Assembly (NCBI RefSeq): GCF_900580865.1
Contig: NZ_UTBZ01000048.1
Location: 1-64,000, forward strand
Origin: Pseudomonas viridiflava
Lineage (GTDB): Bacteria > Pseudomonadota > Gammaproteobacteria > Pseudomonadales > Pseudomonadaceae
Direction: 5' to 3'
DNA: 64,000 nt
Shown piece by piece: positions 24,093 to 32,897 of this stretch. A program made the position numbers and the translations under genes. The notes below the pieces were generated by a model. The model ran no database searches and had not been told where the DNA came from. It saw only the letters and a program-made list of their open reading frames with translations. The first letter of the stretch is position 1; each line of letters opens with the position of its first letter.

Positions 24093-25904
24093 ATGCCTGA
24101 TCTATCGCGTTTCAGCTCTTTGTTCGATCAGGCGCAGCGCGCCTTGCGCTTGGTCTGGGGGACATCGCGAGGCTTGTTTCTGGGGCTGGTGCTGGCAACG
24201 CTGGCGGCCGGTTTGCTGCCGGCACTGGCGGCATGGCTAGGGCAGCGGATTGTCGATGCCGTGGTTGCCGCGATGCAGTTGCACGCGCAACACGGCAGTG
24301 CGCCACTGTGGCCCGTGTTGCGTTACGTTTTGTTGGAGGCTGGGGTATTGGCGTTGTTGTCCGGCACACAACGGGCACTGTCGGTGCAGCAGTCACTGTT
24401 GCGGGTGCAGCTAGGGCAGAAGGTCAATACGCTGATCCTGGAGAAAGCGCAGACCCTGTCACTGGTGCAGTTCGAGAACTCCGAGTTCTACGACAAACTG
24501 GTGCGTGTGCGTCGCGAGGCTTCGACCCGGCCCCTGGCGCTGGTCATGAAGTCGTTGGGCTTGATTCAAAACCTGATCATGCTGATCAGCTTTGGTGTGC
24601 TGCTGGTGCATTTCTCCCCTTGGGCGCTGGTGCTGCTGGTGGTCGGTGCGTTACCGGTGTTCTTTGCCGAGGCGCATTTTTCCGGTGACGCCTTTCGGTT
24701 GTTCACCCGCCGCGCGCCGGAGAGTCGGCAGCAGAATTACATCGAAACCTTGCTGTCCCACGAAACCTATATCAAAGAGGTCAAGCTGTTTGGCTTTGCT
24801 CCGCTGTTGCTGCAACGCTACCGCGACACGTTCGCCAGGCTGTATGCCGAAGATCGGCGCCTGACGTTGCGGCGCGATGGCTGGGGTTTTGGCCTCGGTC
24901 TGCTCGGTACCGCGGCATTTTACGTGGCCTACGCCTGGGTGGTGATCGATGCCGTGCATGGCCAGATCAGCCTCGGCCAGATGACCATGTATCTGGTGCT
25001 GTTCAAACAAGGCCAAAGCGCCGTGAGCAGCAGCCTGAGTGCGATCAGCGGCCTGTACGAAGACGGACTCTACCTGACGAGTCTCTATGAATATCTGGCC
25101 GAACCGGTGCAGTTGGATACCGGCCACCTGACCGTTGGAGTGTGCCCGGGCGATGGTTTGCGCTTCGAAAATGTCGGCTTCCGTTATCCCGGTGCCAGTC
25201 GACCGGCCCTGGAAAACATTGATCTGCAACTGGTGCCCGGCAAGAGCGTGGCGCTGGTCGGGGAGAATGGCTCTGGCAAGACCACACTGATCAAGTTACT
25301 GACCCGGCTCTACCGTCCTGATCAGGGGCGCATCCTGCTCGACGGCAGCGATTTGCAGGATTGGCAGGAAACCGCGTTACGTCGGCGCATTGGCGTGATT
25401 TTTCAGGACTACATCCGCTACCAGTTCAGCGTCGGAGAAAACATCGGCGTCGGCGATACCCTGGCGTTCAACGACCCGCAGCGCTGGAAGGAGGCCGCCG
25501 CCCAAGGCATGGCGGCGCCTTTCATCGAAGGGCTCGACAAGGGCTATGCCACGCAATTGGGACGCTGGTTTGCCGGTGGTCAGGAGTTGTCTGGCGGGCA
25601 GTGGCAGAAGATTGCCTTGTCCCGAGCGTATATGCGCCGTGATGCCGATATTCTGATCCTCGATGAGCCAACGTCCGCCCTTGACCCGGCGGCCGAGGCG
25701 GCGGTGTTCGAGCATTTCAGCCAGCACAGCGAAGGTCGCATGACGTTGCTGATTTCCCATCGTTTTTCCAGCGTGCGCAATGCCGACCACATCATCGTGC
25801 TGCAACAAGGCCGGATTCTCGAGCAGGGCGGCCACGATCAACTGATCGCAGCGGCCGGGCATTATGCGCAACTGTTCGATTTACAGGCTCGCGGCTACCG
25901 TTAA
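24093..25904 (+). CDS. ABC transporter with fused membrane and ATPase domains (exporter type)
   Basis: A 603-residue half-transporter. The N-terminal transmembrane domain (about 20-335) has several hydrophobic segments (LFLGLVLATLAAGLLPALAAWLG, LIMLISFGVLLVHFSPWALVLLVVGALPVFF). The C-terminal ATPase shows Walker A GENGSGKTT, signature LSGGQWQK, Walker B ILILDEPTSALDP and the H-loop SHRFSS. It should act as a homodimer. Substrate is not predictable. It overlaps the last 4 bp of the convergent hydrolase gene. Confidence 0.9.
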   Translation: MPDLSRFSSLFDQAQRALRLVWGTSRGLFLGLVLATLAAGLLPALAAWLGQRIVDAVVAAMQLHAQHGSAPLWPVLRYVLLEAGVLALLSGTQRALSVQQSLLRVQLGQKVNTLILEKAQTLSLVQFENSEFYDKLVRVRREASTRPLALVMKSLGLIQNLIMLISFGVLLVHFSPWALVLLVVGALPVFFAEAHFSGDAFRLFTRRAPESRQQNYIETLLSHETYIKEVKLFGFAPLLLQRYRDTFARLYAEDRRLTLRRDGWGFGLGLLGTAAFYVAYAWVVIDAVHGQISLGQMTMYLVLFKQGQSAVSSSLSAISGLYEDGLYLTSLYEYLAEPVQLDTGHLTVGVCPGDGLRFENVGFRYPGASRPALENIDLQLVPGKSVALVGENGSGKTTLIKLLTRLYRPDQGRILLDGSDLQDWQETALRRRIGVIFQDYIRYQFSVGENIGVGDTLAFNDPQRWKEAAAQGMAAPFIEGLDKGYATQLGRWFAGGQELSGGQWQKIALSRAYMRRDADILILDEPTSALDPAAEAAVFEHFSQHSEGRMTLLISHRFSSVRNADHIIVLQQGRILEQGGHDQLIAAAGHYAQLFDLQARGYR

Positions 25905-26845
25905 GTGTCCTGGCCGCTGCGCACGGTTGCCGGCCCGGCCACCCGAGGGGCGGGCTTGCTCTGCATCAGGCTGTCGAGCGCCTTGCGGTAATTCTGCCCG
26001 CCGAGCGCCATGCTGTTGTTATGCGTCGCGCCCGGCACCAACAGCAGGCGCTTGGGTTGTTGCGCGGCATTGAACAGTTGCTCGCTGAAGCGTGGCGGCA
26101 CGAAAGCGTCGGCCAGACCGTGCACCACCAGCAGCGGCATATGAATATCAGCGATCTTGTCGATCGAATCGAATTTCTGCGACAGCAGCCAGCGCACCGG
26201 CAGTGAAGTATTGGCCACGGACGCGGCGACATCCGCTAGCGTCGTGAAGGTGGACTCGATCACCAGTCCGCGCACCGGTAACGCGGAATGATCGCGGGCG
26301 GCGGTTTGCCCGAGTTCTGCGGCCAGATCGATGGCCACAGCGCCACCGAGGGAGTGCCCATAGATCAGACGTTTGGCCGGATCCGGTTGCAGCAGCTTAA
26401 AGCGCTCCCATGCCACTCGCGCATCTTCGTAAACGCTGCTTTCCGACGGCAGATCACCGTGACTCTTGCCGAAGCCACGGTAGTCGATGGCCAGCACTGA
26501 ATAACCCGCCGCGCGCAATTGTTCGATGCGGAACAGTTGCCCGGTGAGATTCCAGCGTACGCCGTGCAAATAAAGAATGGCCGGCGCATTGGCCTTTTCT
26601 GCCGGCCACCACCAGGCATGAATGTTTTCCCCGGCCTTGAAGCTCTTCGGTTGCAGGTCGAGTTCCTGCACGCTGCCGGGCAAGCCGCGATACCAACCGG
26701 CAGTGCCCGGTTCGATGCGAAACAGCAGTTTGCGTTCGGTGTGTTCCAGCACGGCACAACTGGTCGGCACGCCGATTATCAGCGCGGCCATGCAGGCGAA
26801 CGCCAAACGGCGGCGGCGCAGACGCGTCATGAAGGACAGGAACAT
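25901..26845 (-). CDS. Membrane-anchored alpha/beta hydrolase
   Basis: About 314 residues. An N-terminal hydrophobic stretch after RRRRLAFACMAALIIG anchors it or acts as a signal. The hydrolase fold shows LYLHGVRWN (oxyanion), GHSLGGA (nucleophile elbow), a DAFVPP acid and ATHNNS (catalytic His). It resembles the YfhR/BEM46-type serine hydrolases. ATG 26845 was chosen; TTG 26860 and ATG 26830 are alternatives. Substrate unknown. Confidence 0.85.
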   Translation of the reverse strand: MFLSFMTRLRRRRLAFACMAALIIGVPTSCAVLEHTERKLLFRIEPGTAGWYRGLPGSVQELDLQPKSFKAGENIHAWWWPAEKANAPAILYLHGVRWNLTGQLFRIEQLRAAGYSVLAIDYRGFGKSHGDLPSESSVYEDARVAWERFKLLQPDPAKRLIYGHSLGGAVAIDLAAELGQTAARDHSALPVRGLVIESTFTTLADVAASVANTSLPVRWLLSQKFDSIDKIADIHMPLLVVHGLADAFVPPRFSEQLFNAAQQPKRLLLVPGATHNNSMALGGQNYRKALDSLMQSKPAPRVAGPATVRSGQDT

Positions 26846-26957
26846 TAAACGTTTCACCAAAGCGCAGACAAAGAAGGCTTTTTACCAGATGCCTCGGTCT
26901 GCGCGTGAGTTTTTCGACCACCGTCCTGGCGCAACGATTACCAAATGCTGCAAAGAC

Positions 26958-27956
26958 TCACGCGACCTGCAGAACGATCTTGCCGATATGGTCGCCAGCC
27001 TCCATGTGCGTGTGAGCCTGAGCGGCGTCGTTGAGCGAATAAACCTTGTCGATCATCGGCAGACAGCGCCCGGCAGCCAGCGCCGGCCATACGTGCTCGC
27101 GCAGTTGAGCGGCGATCTCGGCTTTTTCTGCCGCGCTGCGGGCGCGCAAGAGGGAGCCGGTGATGACCGCACGTTTGGCCATCATTGCCAGCAGATCAAA
27201 GTCATTGGCCCGTGCGCCGCCAAGGAAACCGAGCATGACCAGACGGCCATCCATCGCCAGGGCGCTGACGTTATCGTTGAGATACGAGCCGCCCATGATG
27301 TCGAGGATCACATTCACACCTTGTGCGGCGGTTTTATCGGCGATGACCTGTGCGAATTTCTCATCGCGGTAATTGATGGCTTCGCCACCCAGATCGCGAA
27401 TTGCCGCGCATTTGTCCGGGCTGCCGGCGGTGGCGAACGCTTCTATACCAAATTCGCGGCACAGCATCAGTGCGGTTGTGCCGATGCCGCTGGTGCCACC
27501 GTGAATCAGCGCGCGTTGACCACGGCTGGCGCCACCGAGGCCGAACAGGTTGGCCCATACGGTAAAGAACGTTTCCGGGATCGCAGCAGCGTGTACCCAG
27601 TCCAGGCCTTGGGGAATCGGCAGGGTCTGGCCGGCGGGGACGGCGCAGTATTCGGCATAACCACCGCCGTTGGTCAGAGCGCAGACTTTGTCGCCCACGG
27701 CGAACTGATTGACACCCGCCCCGAGTGCCACGACTTCGCCGGCCACTTCCAGGCCCGGGATCGGGTTCATGCCGGGTTTCATCGGGTATTTGCCGGCCCG
27801 TTGCAAGGCGTCCGGCCGGTTGATCCCGGCGGCGTGTACGCGGATCAGTACTTCGCCTTCTGCCGCGACCGGCAGCGGCACGCGTCGAGGTTGCAAGACT
27901 TCGGGGCCTCCGGGCTCTGTAATTTCGATTCGGGTCATTTCATTGGGCAGGGACAT
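26958..27956 (-). CDS. NAD(P)H-quinone oxidoreductase, zeta-crystallin-like MDR
   Basis: A 332-residue zinc-independent medium-chain reductase: AAGINRPDALQRAGKYP near the start, the nucleotide-binding GGTSGIGTTALMLCREFG, and a quinone-reductase C-terminus (AQAHTHMEAGDHIGKIVLQV). Resembles PIG3/Qor-type enzymes reducing quinones or enones. ATG 27956 is preceded by AAGAGA. It lies 60 bp downstream of the MFS gene on the same strand and probably shares its promoter. Confidence 0.9.
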   Translation of the reverse strand: MSLPNEMTRIEITEPGGPEVLQPRRVPLPVAAEGEVLIRVHAAGINRPDALQRAGKYPMKPGMNPIPGLEVAGEVVALGAGVNQFAVGDKVCALTNGGGYAEYCAVPAGQTLPIPQGLDWVHAAAIPETFFTVWANLFGLGGASRGQRALIHGGTSGIGTTALMLCREFGIEAFATAGSPDKCAAIRDLGGEAINYRDEKFAQVIADKTAAQGVNVILDIMGGSYLNDNVSALAMDGRLVMLGFLGGARANDFDLLAMMAKRAVITGSLLRARSAAEKAEIAAQLREHVWPALAAGRCLPMIDKVYSLNDAAQAHTHMEAGDHIGKIVLQVA

Positions 27957-28016
27957 ATCGTTTCTCTTGGCTTGAGTTGTGTAAGTGGGAGCCTGCCGAG
28001 CAGGCAATGATTCCCT

Positions 28017-29216
28017 TCAATTTGCGCAGCAGCGCGGCTCAACCGGGGCGGGCAGCCATTTCATGGCTTGCTCCAGCAGCAGCGCCACGACGATCGCGCC
28101 AGCGGCAATCACGAACAACAACGCGTGATGCCCGCCACTGGCATTGAACAGCGCCGAATAGGCAAAACCGGCCAGCGCCTGAAACGTAGCGAACGATACC
28201 GTGGCGCGGCTCCAGGCGATTTGCTGGCGATGATGCTCCGGCACCAGTTCATGCACTCGAGCCAGCGCCAGCGGCACGATGCCGGGCGGAAACGAACCGA
28301 GTATCACCGCCAGCAACGCCAGCGCCAGAAAAGACTGACTCAGCGCCAGCAACCCAAGGGCAATCGCCTGTACCACTAACACCAGGCGAATGCCGGACCG
28401 CGCGCCAAGCTGATCGGCGAGAAAGCCATAACTCACCGGGCCGACAATCGCGCCCAAGCCGTACATCACCCAGATCAACGCGCCGATATGCGCCCCGGCA
28501 CCGAGTCCACGTGCCACGTAATCCACCAGAAACACCATGGCCGGCACCAGGCCTGCGGCCATAAAGGCGTATTGAGCGAACAGCAAGTAGACACCGCGCG
28601 GTGTCGGTTCTGCGGGCATTGTTTCTTGCGCAACGACCGGGTGCTGGAAATCAGACGGCCAGGCAAACCAGCTCAGCGCCGTCAGCAACAAGGCCAAAGC
28701 CCCCAGGCCCAGCCACGTTGCCTGCAACCCGAGGGTCAACAGCGGCGGCACCAGTGTCCCGGAACCGGCAATGCCAAGACCGATACCCAGAAAAATCGCG
28801 CCACTGGCCAGCCCTTTACGCGCCGCCGGGACATGCGGCAATACAGTTGCGGCCACCAACACCATGATCGCGCCGCCGGCAATCCCGGACAGCAGCCGCC
28901 AGCCGAAGAACCAGCTCACCGACAACGGAAACGCGCAGGAAAAAAATGCCGCCGTGACCACCAGCATCATCAGCCGCAAGGCATTTTTATTGCCGAGCTG
29001 GCGCGCTGCCGGCCGGCCGAGCAGGGCGCCGATCAGATAGCCGACCAGATTGGCCGCACCGAGGTAGACCACATCATTGGCGCTGAACCACTGCGCTTCA
29101 ATCAGCGAAGGAATCAACGGCGTGTAAGCGAAACGCGCCAGTCCGATGCTGACCAGGCTGGCGCAGAGGCCGGCGACGATCGGCAGCCAGATACCGGTGG
29201 AGGTTGAAGTACGCAT
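28017..29216 (-). CDS. MFS transporter, YbfB/YjiJ family
   Basis: A 399-residue protein with about 12 membrane helices. The opening GLCASLVSIGLARFAYTPLIPSLI is typical of this MFS subgroup, and GRPAARQLGNK matches the loop 2-3 signature region. Substrate unknown. It is divergent from the LysR gene at 29328 with two matching palindromes in the 111-bp gap, and upstream of a quinone reductase in the same orientation, suggesting a small stress- or quinone-related operon. Confidence 0.9.
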   Translation of the reverse strand: MRTSTSTGIWLPIVAGLCASLVSIGLARFAYTPLIPSLIEAQWFSANDVVYLGAANLVGYLIGALLGRPAARQLGNKNALRLMMLVVTAAFFSCAFPLSVSWFFGWRLLSGIAGGAIMVLVAATVLPHVPAARKGLASGAIFLGIGLGIAGSGTLVPPLLTLGLQATWLGLGALALLLTALSWFAWPSDFQHPVVAQETMPAEPTPRGVYLLFAQYAFMAAGLVPAMVFLVDYVARGLGAGAHIGALIWVMYGLGAIVGPVSYGFLADQLGARSGIRLVLVVQAIALGLLALSQSFLALALLAVILGSFPPGIVPLALARVHELVPEHHRQQIAWSRATVSFATFQALAGFAYSALFNASGGHHALLFVIAAGAIVVALLLEQAMKWLPAPVEPRCCAN

Positions 29217-29266
29217 GGAAGCGATCTCGAGGAAGGTTTATGGCGTTCAGCATATCGGCTATGGTT

Positions 29267-29314
29267 GCTGCGTTAATGCAGCGAATTGGCGGCACGATGA
29301 TGCGAATTTGCATC
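29267..29314. promoter_or_regulatory. Two similar palindromes in the LysR-MFS divergent region
   Basis: GCTGC-GTTAAT-GCAGC (29267-29282) and GATGC-GAATTT-GCATC (29299-29314) share the pattern GnTGC-N6-GCAnC and are centred 32 bp apart, about three helical turns. They are plausible binding sites for the adjacent LysR protein. Confidence 0.5.
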
Positions 29315-29327
29315 GCTGGGAGACAGT

Positions 29328-30203
29328 ATGAATTGGGATGACGCACGGGTATTTCTTGCCGTTTGCCGCAAGTCGACGCTACGCGGCGCAGCCCGGGTTT
29401 TGGGGGTGGATCAAGCGACCGTCGGGCGGCGCATCACGGCACTGGAAAAGTCCCTGAGCGCGACGTTGTTCCTGCGCACCTCTGACGGGTACGCGTTGAC
29501 GGCGGTCGGCGAAGCAGCGCTTAAAAGCGTGGAGAAAATGGAGCATTCGGCGCTGGAGCTGGAGCGGCAGATTCAGGGCCTGGACGATCGCCTGACCGGC
29601 ACGGTGCGCGTCAGTACCACCGATTCGCTGGCCATCGATTTCCTGATCCCGGCCATTGCCCGTTTGCACGAGCAGCACCCGGACGTGCGAGTGCAACTGG
29701 ATGCGTCCACACAGATCCTCAGCCTGGCCAAGCGTGAGGCGGATATCGCCGTGCGCAACACCCGGCCGGACAACCCTGACCTGATTGCCCGGCGCATTGC
29801 CCGATGGCCAGTGGGCCTGTTCGCCTCTCAAGCCTATATAGACGCCAATGGCGTGCCGCAGCCGGACTCGGCGTTCGAAGGGCATGATCTGGTGGTCTAT
29901 CAACCGTATCTGCAAAGCAAAAAGGATCTGACCCTGGTATCGGAGCCGTTGAGTCGCGGACGGATCGTCGCCAGCCTCAGTTCCAGCTTGCTCGTCCGCC
30001 GGTCAATTGCGGCAGGGTTGGGTGTAGGAGAAATCCCGGTGTACATGGGCGAGCTTGATGGTCTGATCAGGCTCTGGCCGGAGCGCACGACGCCAGCGCC
30101 GTATGAGGTATGGCTGGTGACCCACGCGGACCTGCGTCATACCGCGCGGGTGAGGGCGGTGATTGAGCAGATTGTCGACGTGTTCGCGTCGGAGAATGAC
30201 TAG
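29328..30203 (+). CDS. LysR-family transcriptional regulator
   Basis: A 291-residue LTTR: winged HTH about 1-60 (STLRGAARVLGVDQATVGRRITALEKSL) and a substrate-binding-like effector domain from about 88. GGGAGACAGT precedes ATG. Divergence from the MFS/quinone-reductase pair suggests it regulates them. Confidence 0.92.
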   Translation: MNWDDARVFLAVCRKSTLRGAARVLGVDQATVGRRITALEKSLSATLFLRTSDGYALTAVGEAALKSVEKMEHSALELERQIQGLDDRLTGTVRVSTTDSLAIDFLIPAIARLHEQHPDVRVQLDASTQILSLAKREADIAVRNTRPDNPDLIARRIARWPVGLFASQAYIDANGVPQPDSAFEGHDLVVYQPYLQSKKDLTLVSEPLSRGRIVASLSSSLLVRRSIAAGLGVGEIPVYMGELDGLIRLWPERTTPAPYEVWLVTHADLRHTARVRAVIEQIVDVFASEND

Positions 30204-30383
30204 GCAGAAGCTGTTTTGGCACGGCTACAGCCTCTGACGAAACGGCCTACACCAGAGGCAGAATCTCCCGGCTTGTCAGCATTCTGGATGCGGCCTATTG
30301 TTTTCGTCAGCTCGGTGAGGGACGTTGGACTCTCACCGATTTAATACCAGGGACGGTATCGGTAGACCCAGGAAGGTGTCGAA

Positions 30384-30869
30384 TTGAAAACCACGGAATT
30401 CAGTCAGAATCCAATCAGTGATCTATCGAGTAAAAGTCGGAATACCCAAGCCATGAACGCAATAAGCCGTGAAGAATTCAATGCCAGGATCGAAACCATC
30501 GAGACCAGGATGGACGCTCGGGTCGAGGGTGTGTCGGCGAGGATCGATGCTTACCTGTTGACTCAGGCTGAGCGAGACAAGGCTCAATTGGAGAGGGATA
30601 AACGATACGATCTGATGTGGGACGGCGTACAACAAATCGCCGAAGACTCAAAAGAAGCCATCAAACAAGCCTCGACAGTGAAGGCGCATTACTGGGCGAC
30701 GACAGCCGTCCATTTTCTCGGAATGATCACCGTCGTCGTGGGGGCGCACTTCGCCAATCAGGCAGCGGTGTTAACTACCTTGCAGACGACACTCGCGGCG
30801 ATCCAGGTAGGTAAAGATATAGGCGCAACAAGACCTGCTTCGCAACAAGCACCCGAATCAGCACAATAG
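30384..30869 (+). CDS. Hypothetical coiled-coil protein with one membrane segment
   Basis: 161 residues from a TTG start that has a good AGGAAGG 8 nt upstream; ATG at 30453 would give a shorter form without a clear ribosome site. The middle (about 25-90) is a charged helix likely to form a coiled coil, and a hydrophobic stretch follows (HYWATTAVHFLGMITVVVGAHFA). Layout recalls small Pseudomonas membrane proteins of unknown role. The preceding 180 bp hold nothing recognisable. Confidence 0.7.
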   Translation: MKTTEFSQNPISDLSSKSRNTQAMNAISREEFNARIETIETRMDARVEGVSARIDAYLLTQAERDKAQLERDKRYDLMWDGVQQIAEDSKEAIKQASTVKAHYWATTAVHFLGMITVVVGAHFANQAAVLTTLQTTLAAIQVGKDIGATRPASQQAPESAQ

Positions 30870-30897
30870 AAAACGGCCTTCAAAGAAGGCCGTTTTT
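30869..30897. terminator. Rho-independent terminator
   Basis: AAAACGGCCTTC-AAA-GAAGGCCGTTTTT inverted repeat with T-tract; works for the coiled-coil gene and, read backwards, for the convergent pirin gene. Confidence 0.92.
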
Positions 30898-30918
30898 CGT
30901 GAGCATTGAAATACCAGG

Positions 30919-31641
30919 TCATGGCATCTCAGGCAATTCCTGCGGCCGCAAGTCGAACACCAACACCTCGGCATCGACACCGTTGCTCAAAGTCAGCAAT
31001 TGCTCCTCGCGAACCCGCACGCCGTCGCCTTCCTGCAACGACTGGCCATTGAGTTCAACACTGCCGCGTGCAACGTGCACATAGGCGTAGCGGTTGGCGG
31101 GCAGCTCCAGCGTGGCGCTTTCCTTGCCGTCGAACAGCCCGGCGAAGACCCGTGCATCCTGACGCACCTTGAGCGAGCCGTGCTTGCCGTCCGGCGAAAT
31201 GATCAATTGCAGGCGACCTCGTTTTTTCTCGGCGCTGAAATGCTCCTGTTGATAGCGCGGTTTGGCACCGGCGACCTCCGGCACAATCCAGATCTGCAGG
31301 AAGTGCACTGGCTTGCTCGCTGAATGGTTGAACTCGCTGTGCGCCACGCCGCTGCCTGCGCTCATCAATTGCACGTCCCCCGGGCGGATAACAGAACCGG
31401 TGCCCAGTGTGTCCTTGTGCTCCAGCGCACCTTCCAGCACGTAGGAAAAAATCTCCATGTCGCGGTGCGGGTGCTGGCCGAAACCTTTGCCCGCGGCAAC
31501 GCGGTCATCGTTGATCACCAGCAGGTCGGAAAAACCCTGTTCGCGAGGGTCGCGATAGCTGGCGAAGGAAAAGGTGTGAAAGGACTTCAACCAGCCATGA
31601 TTGGCGAGGCCACGATCGGAGGCTTTGCGAAGAGTCAGCAT
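30919..31641 (-). CDS. Pirin-family cupin (possible quercetinase)
   Basis: A 240-residue bicupin. The N-terminal cupin retains the metal ligands in HPHRDMEIFSYVLEG and AHSEFNHS. It resembles E. coli YhhW, an in-vitro quercetin dioxygenase; the physiological role is unclear. The start is preceded by CAAGGAGAT. Confidence 0.92.
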   Translation of the reverse strand: MLTLRKASDRGLANHGWLKSFHTFSFASYRDPREQGFSDLLVINDDRVAAGKGFGQHPHRDMEIFSYVLEGALEHKDTLGTGSVIRPGDVQLMSAGSGVAHSEFNHSASKPVHFLQIWIVPEVAGAKPRYQQEHFSAEKKRGRLQLIISPDGKHGSLKVRQDARVFAGLFDGKESATLELPANRYAYVHVARGSVELNGQSLQEGDGVRVREEQLLTLSNGVDAEVLVFDLRPQELPEMP

Positions 31642-31856
31642 GATGAAATCTCCTTGCGGGACGTGAATTCGTCCGAGTGAGGAGAAGGTTACTGTTTACC
31701 GGTCGATGCAATAAGTAGATGAGAATTGAAAGACTGTCCTGATCAGGTTGACAGTTGTGCGATGCCCTTCACACAAACTCTTGCTGCCCGCGACGCCTGA
31801 ATTGGCCATAATGTCTGGCCCGTCTCATGTTTCTCTGATTGAAGTGATGTCTGCCC

Positions 31857-32807
31857 ATGAAAACCGTGGCAATGGTGCTGTTCCCCGACTTTCTCCTGCT
31901 CGACATGGCCGGGCCATTGGAAGTTTTTTCGGTTGCCAATCGCTACCTGAAACCCGATGCGCATTATCAATTGATCACGCTTGGCACCGAGCGTGGCCCC
32001 CTTCGGGCATCCAACGGCGTGTTGGTGCATGCCGACGCGACCATCGACGACAACACCGAACATTATGATCTGCTATTGGTGCCCGGCGGCCCCGGTGCCT
32101 ACAACCAGCAGTTTCCGTCGCTGTTCGCCTGGCTCAAGGGCGCGGTCCAGCGCGTCGATCATTACGGTTCGATCTGCACCGGCGCGTTTGTGTTGGGGCA
32201 TGCCGGATTGCTTGATGGTTATCGCGTAACCACGCATTGGAACTACACCGAGCGTCTGATCAAGGGATTCCCGAAAGCCAAGGTCACGACCGACCAGATC
32301 TATGTCGAGGATCGCAATCTGATCACCTCGGGTGGCGTCACTGCCGGCATCGATATGGCGCTGGCCGTGATTGCCCGCGACCACGGCAAGAAACTCGCCC
32401 AGGATGTGGCCAAAGTCCTGCTGGTGGTGATGAAGCGGCAGGGCGGGCAGGCGCAGTTCAGTCCGTTGATGGCTGCCGTGGCACCGCAGGAAACCCCGAT
32501 CACCCGTGCGCAGAGTTACGTGCTGGAACACCTCGATGAAGCCTTTACGGTCGAGCGCATGGCGGCCATTGCCAACATGAGCGCGCGGCACTTTGCGCGG
32601 GTGTTCGCCCGCGACATCAACATGACGCCGATGGAGTTTCTGCAAAGTGCGCGCATCGATTGCGCGCGCAACCTGCTGGAAACCAGCGATCTGCCGCTTA
32701 AAACCGTGGCTTACAAAAGTGGTTTCGGCAGTGTGCGGCACATGCGTTCGCTGTTCGCTGAAAAGCTCGGCCTGACCCCCGTGCAGTACCGCGAACAGTT
32801 CAGCTAG
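31857..32807 (+). CDS. GlxA-family transcriptional regulator (DJ-1/PfpI plus AraC HTH)
   Basis: A 316-residue regulator. The N-terminal glutamine-amidotransferase-like domain (about 1-175) has YGSICTGAFVLGHAGLLDG at the nucleophile-elbow position. The C-terminal double HTH of AraC type (about 215-315) includes ERMAAIANMSARHFARVFARDINMTPMEFLQSARID. Members in Pseudomonas control carnitine, arginine and related catabolism, but this one has no informative neighbour. The 215-bp gap to the pirin gene shows no clear element. Confidence 0.92.
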   Translation: MKTVAMVLFPDFLLLDMAGPLEVFSVANRYLKPDAHYQLITLGTERGPLRASNGVLVHADATIDDNTEHYDLLLVPGGPGAYNQQFPSLFAWLKGAVQRVDHYGSICTGAFVLGHAGLLDGYRVTTHWNYTERLIKGFPKAKVTTDQIYVEDRNLITSGGVTAGIDMALAVIARDHGKKLAQDVAKVLLVVMKRQGGQAQFSPLMAAVAPQETPITRAQSYVLEHLDEAFTVERMAAIANMSARHFARVFARDINMTPMEFLQSARIDCARNLLETSDLPLKTVAYKSGFGSVRHMRSLFAEKLGLTPVQYREQFS

Positions 32808-32897
32808 AGCGCTTGTGTCCGTCTGGCGCACCCGGATGTCCGTATGGGACCCCGTCTAGCGGTTGTCGCGTCATCTGAGGCTGCCAAGATAGTTGGC

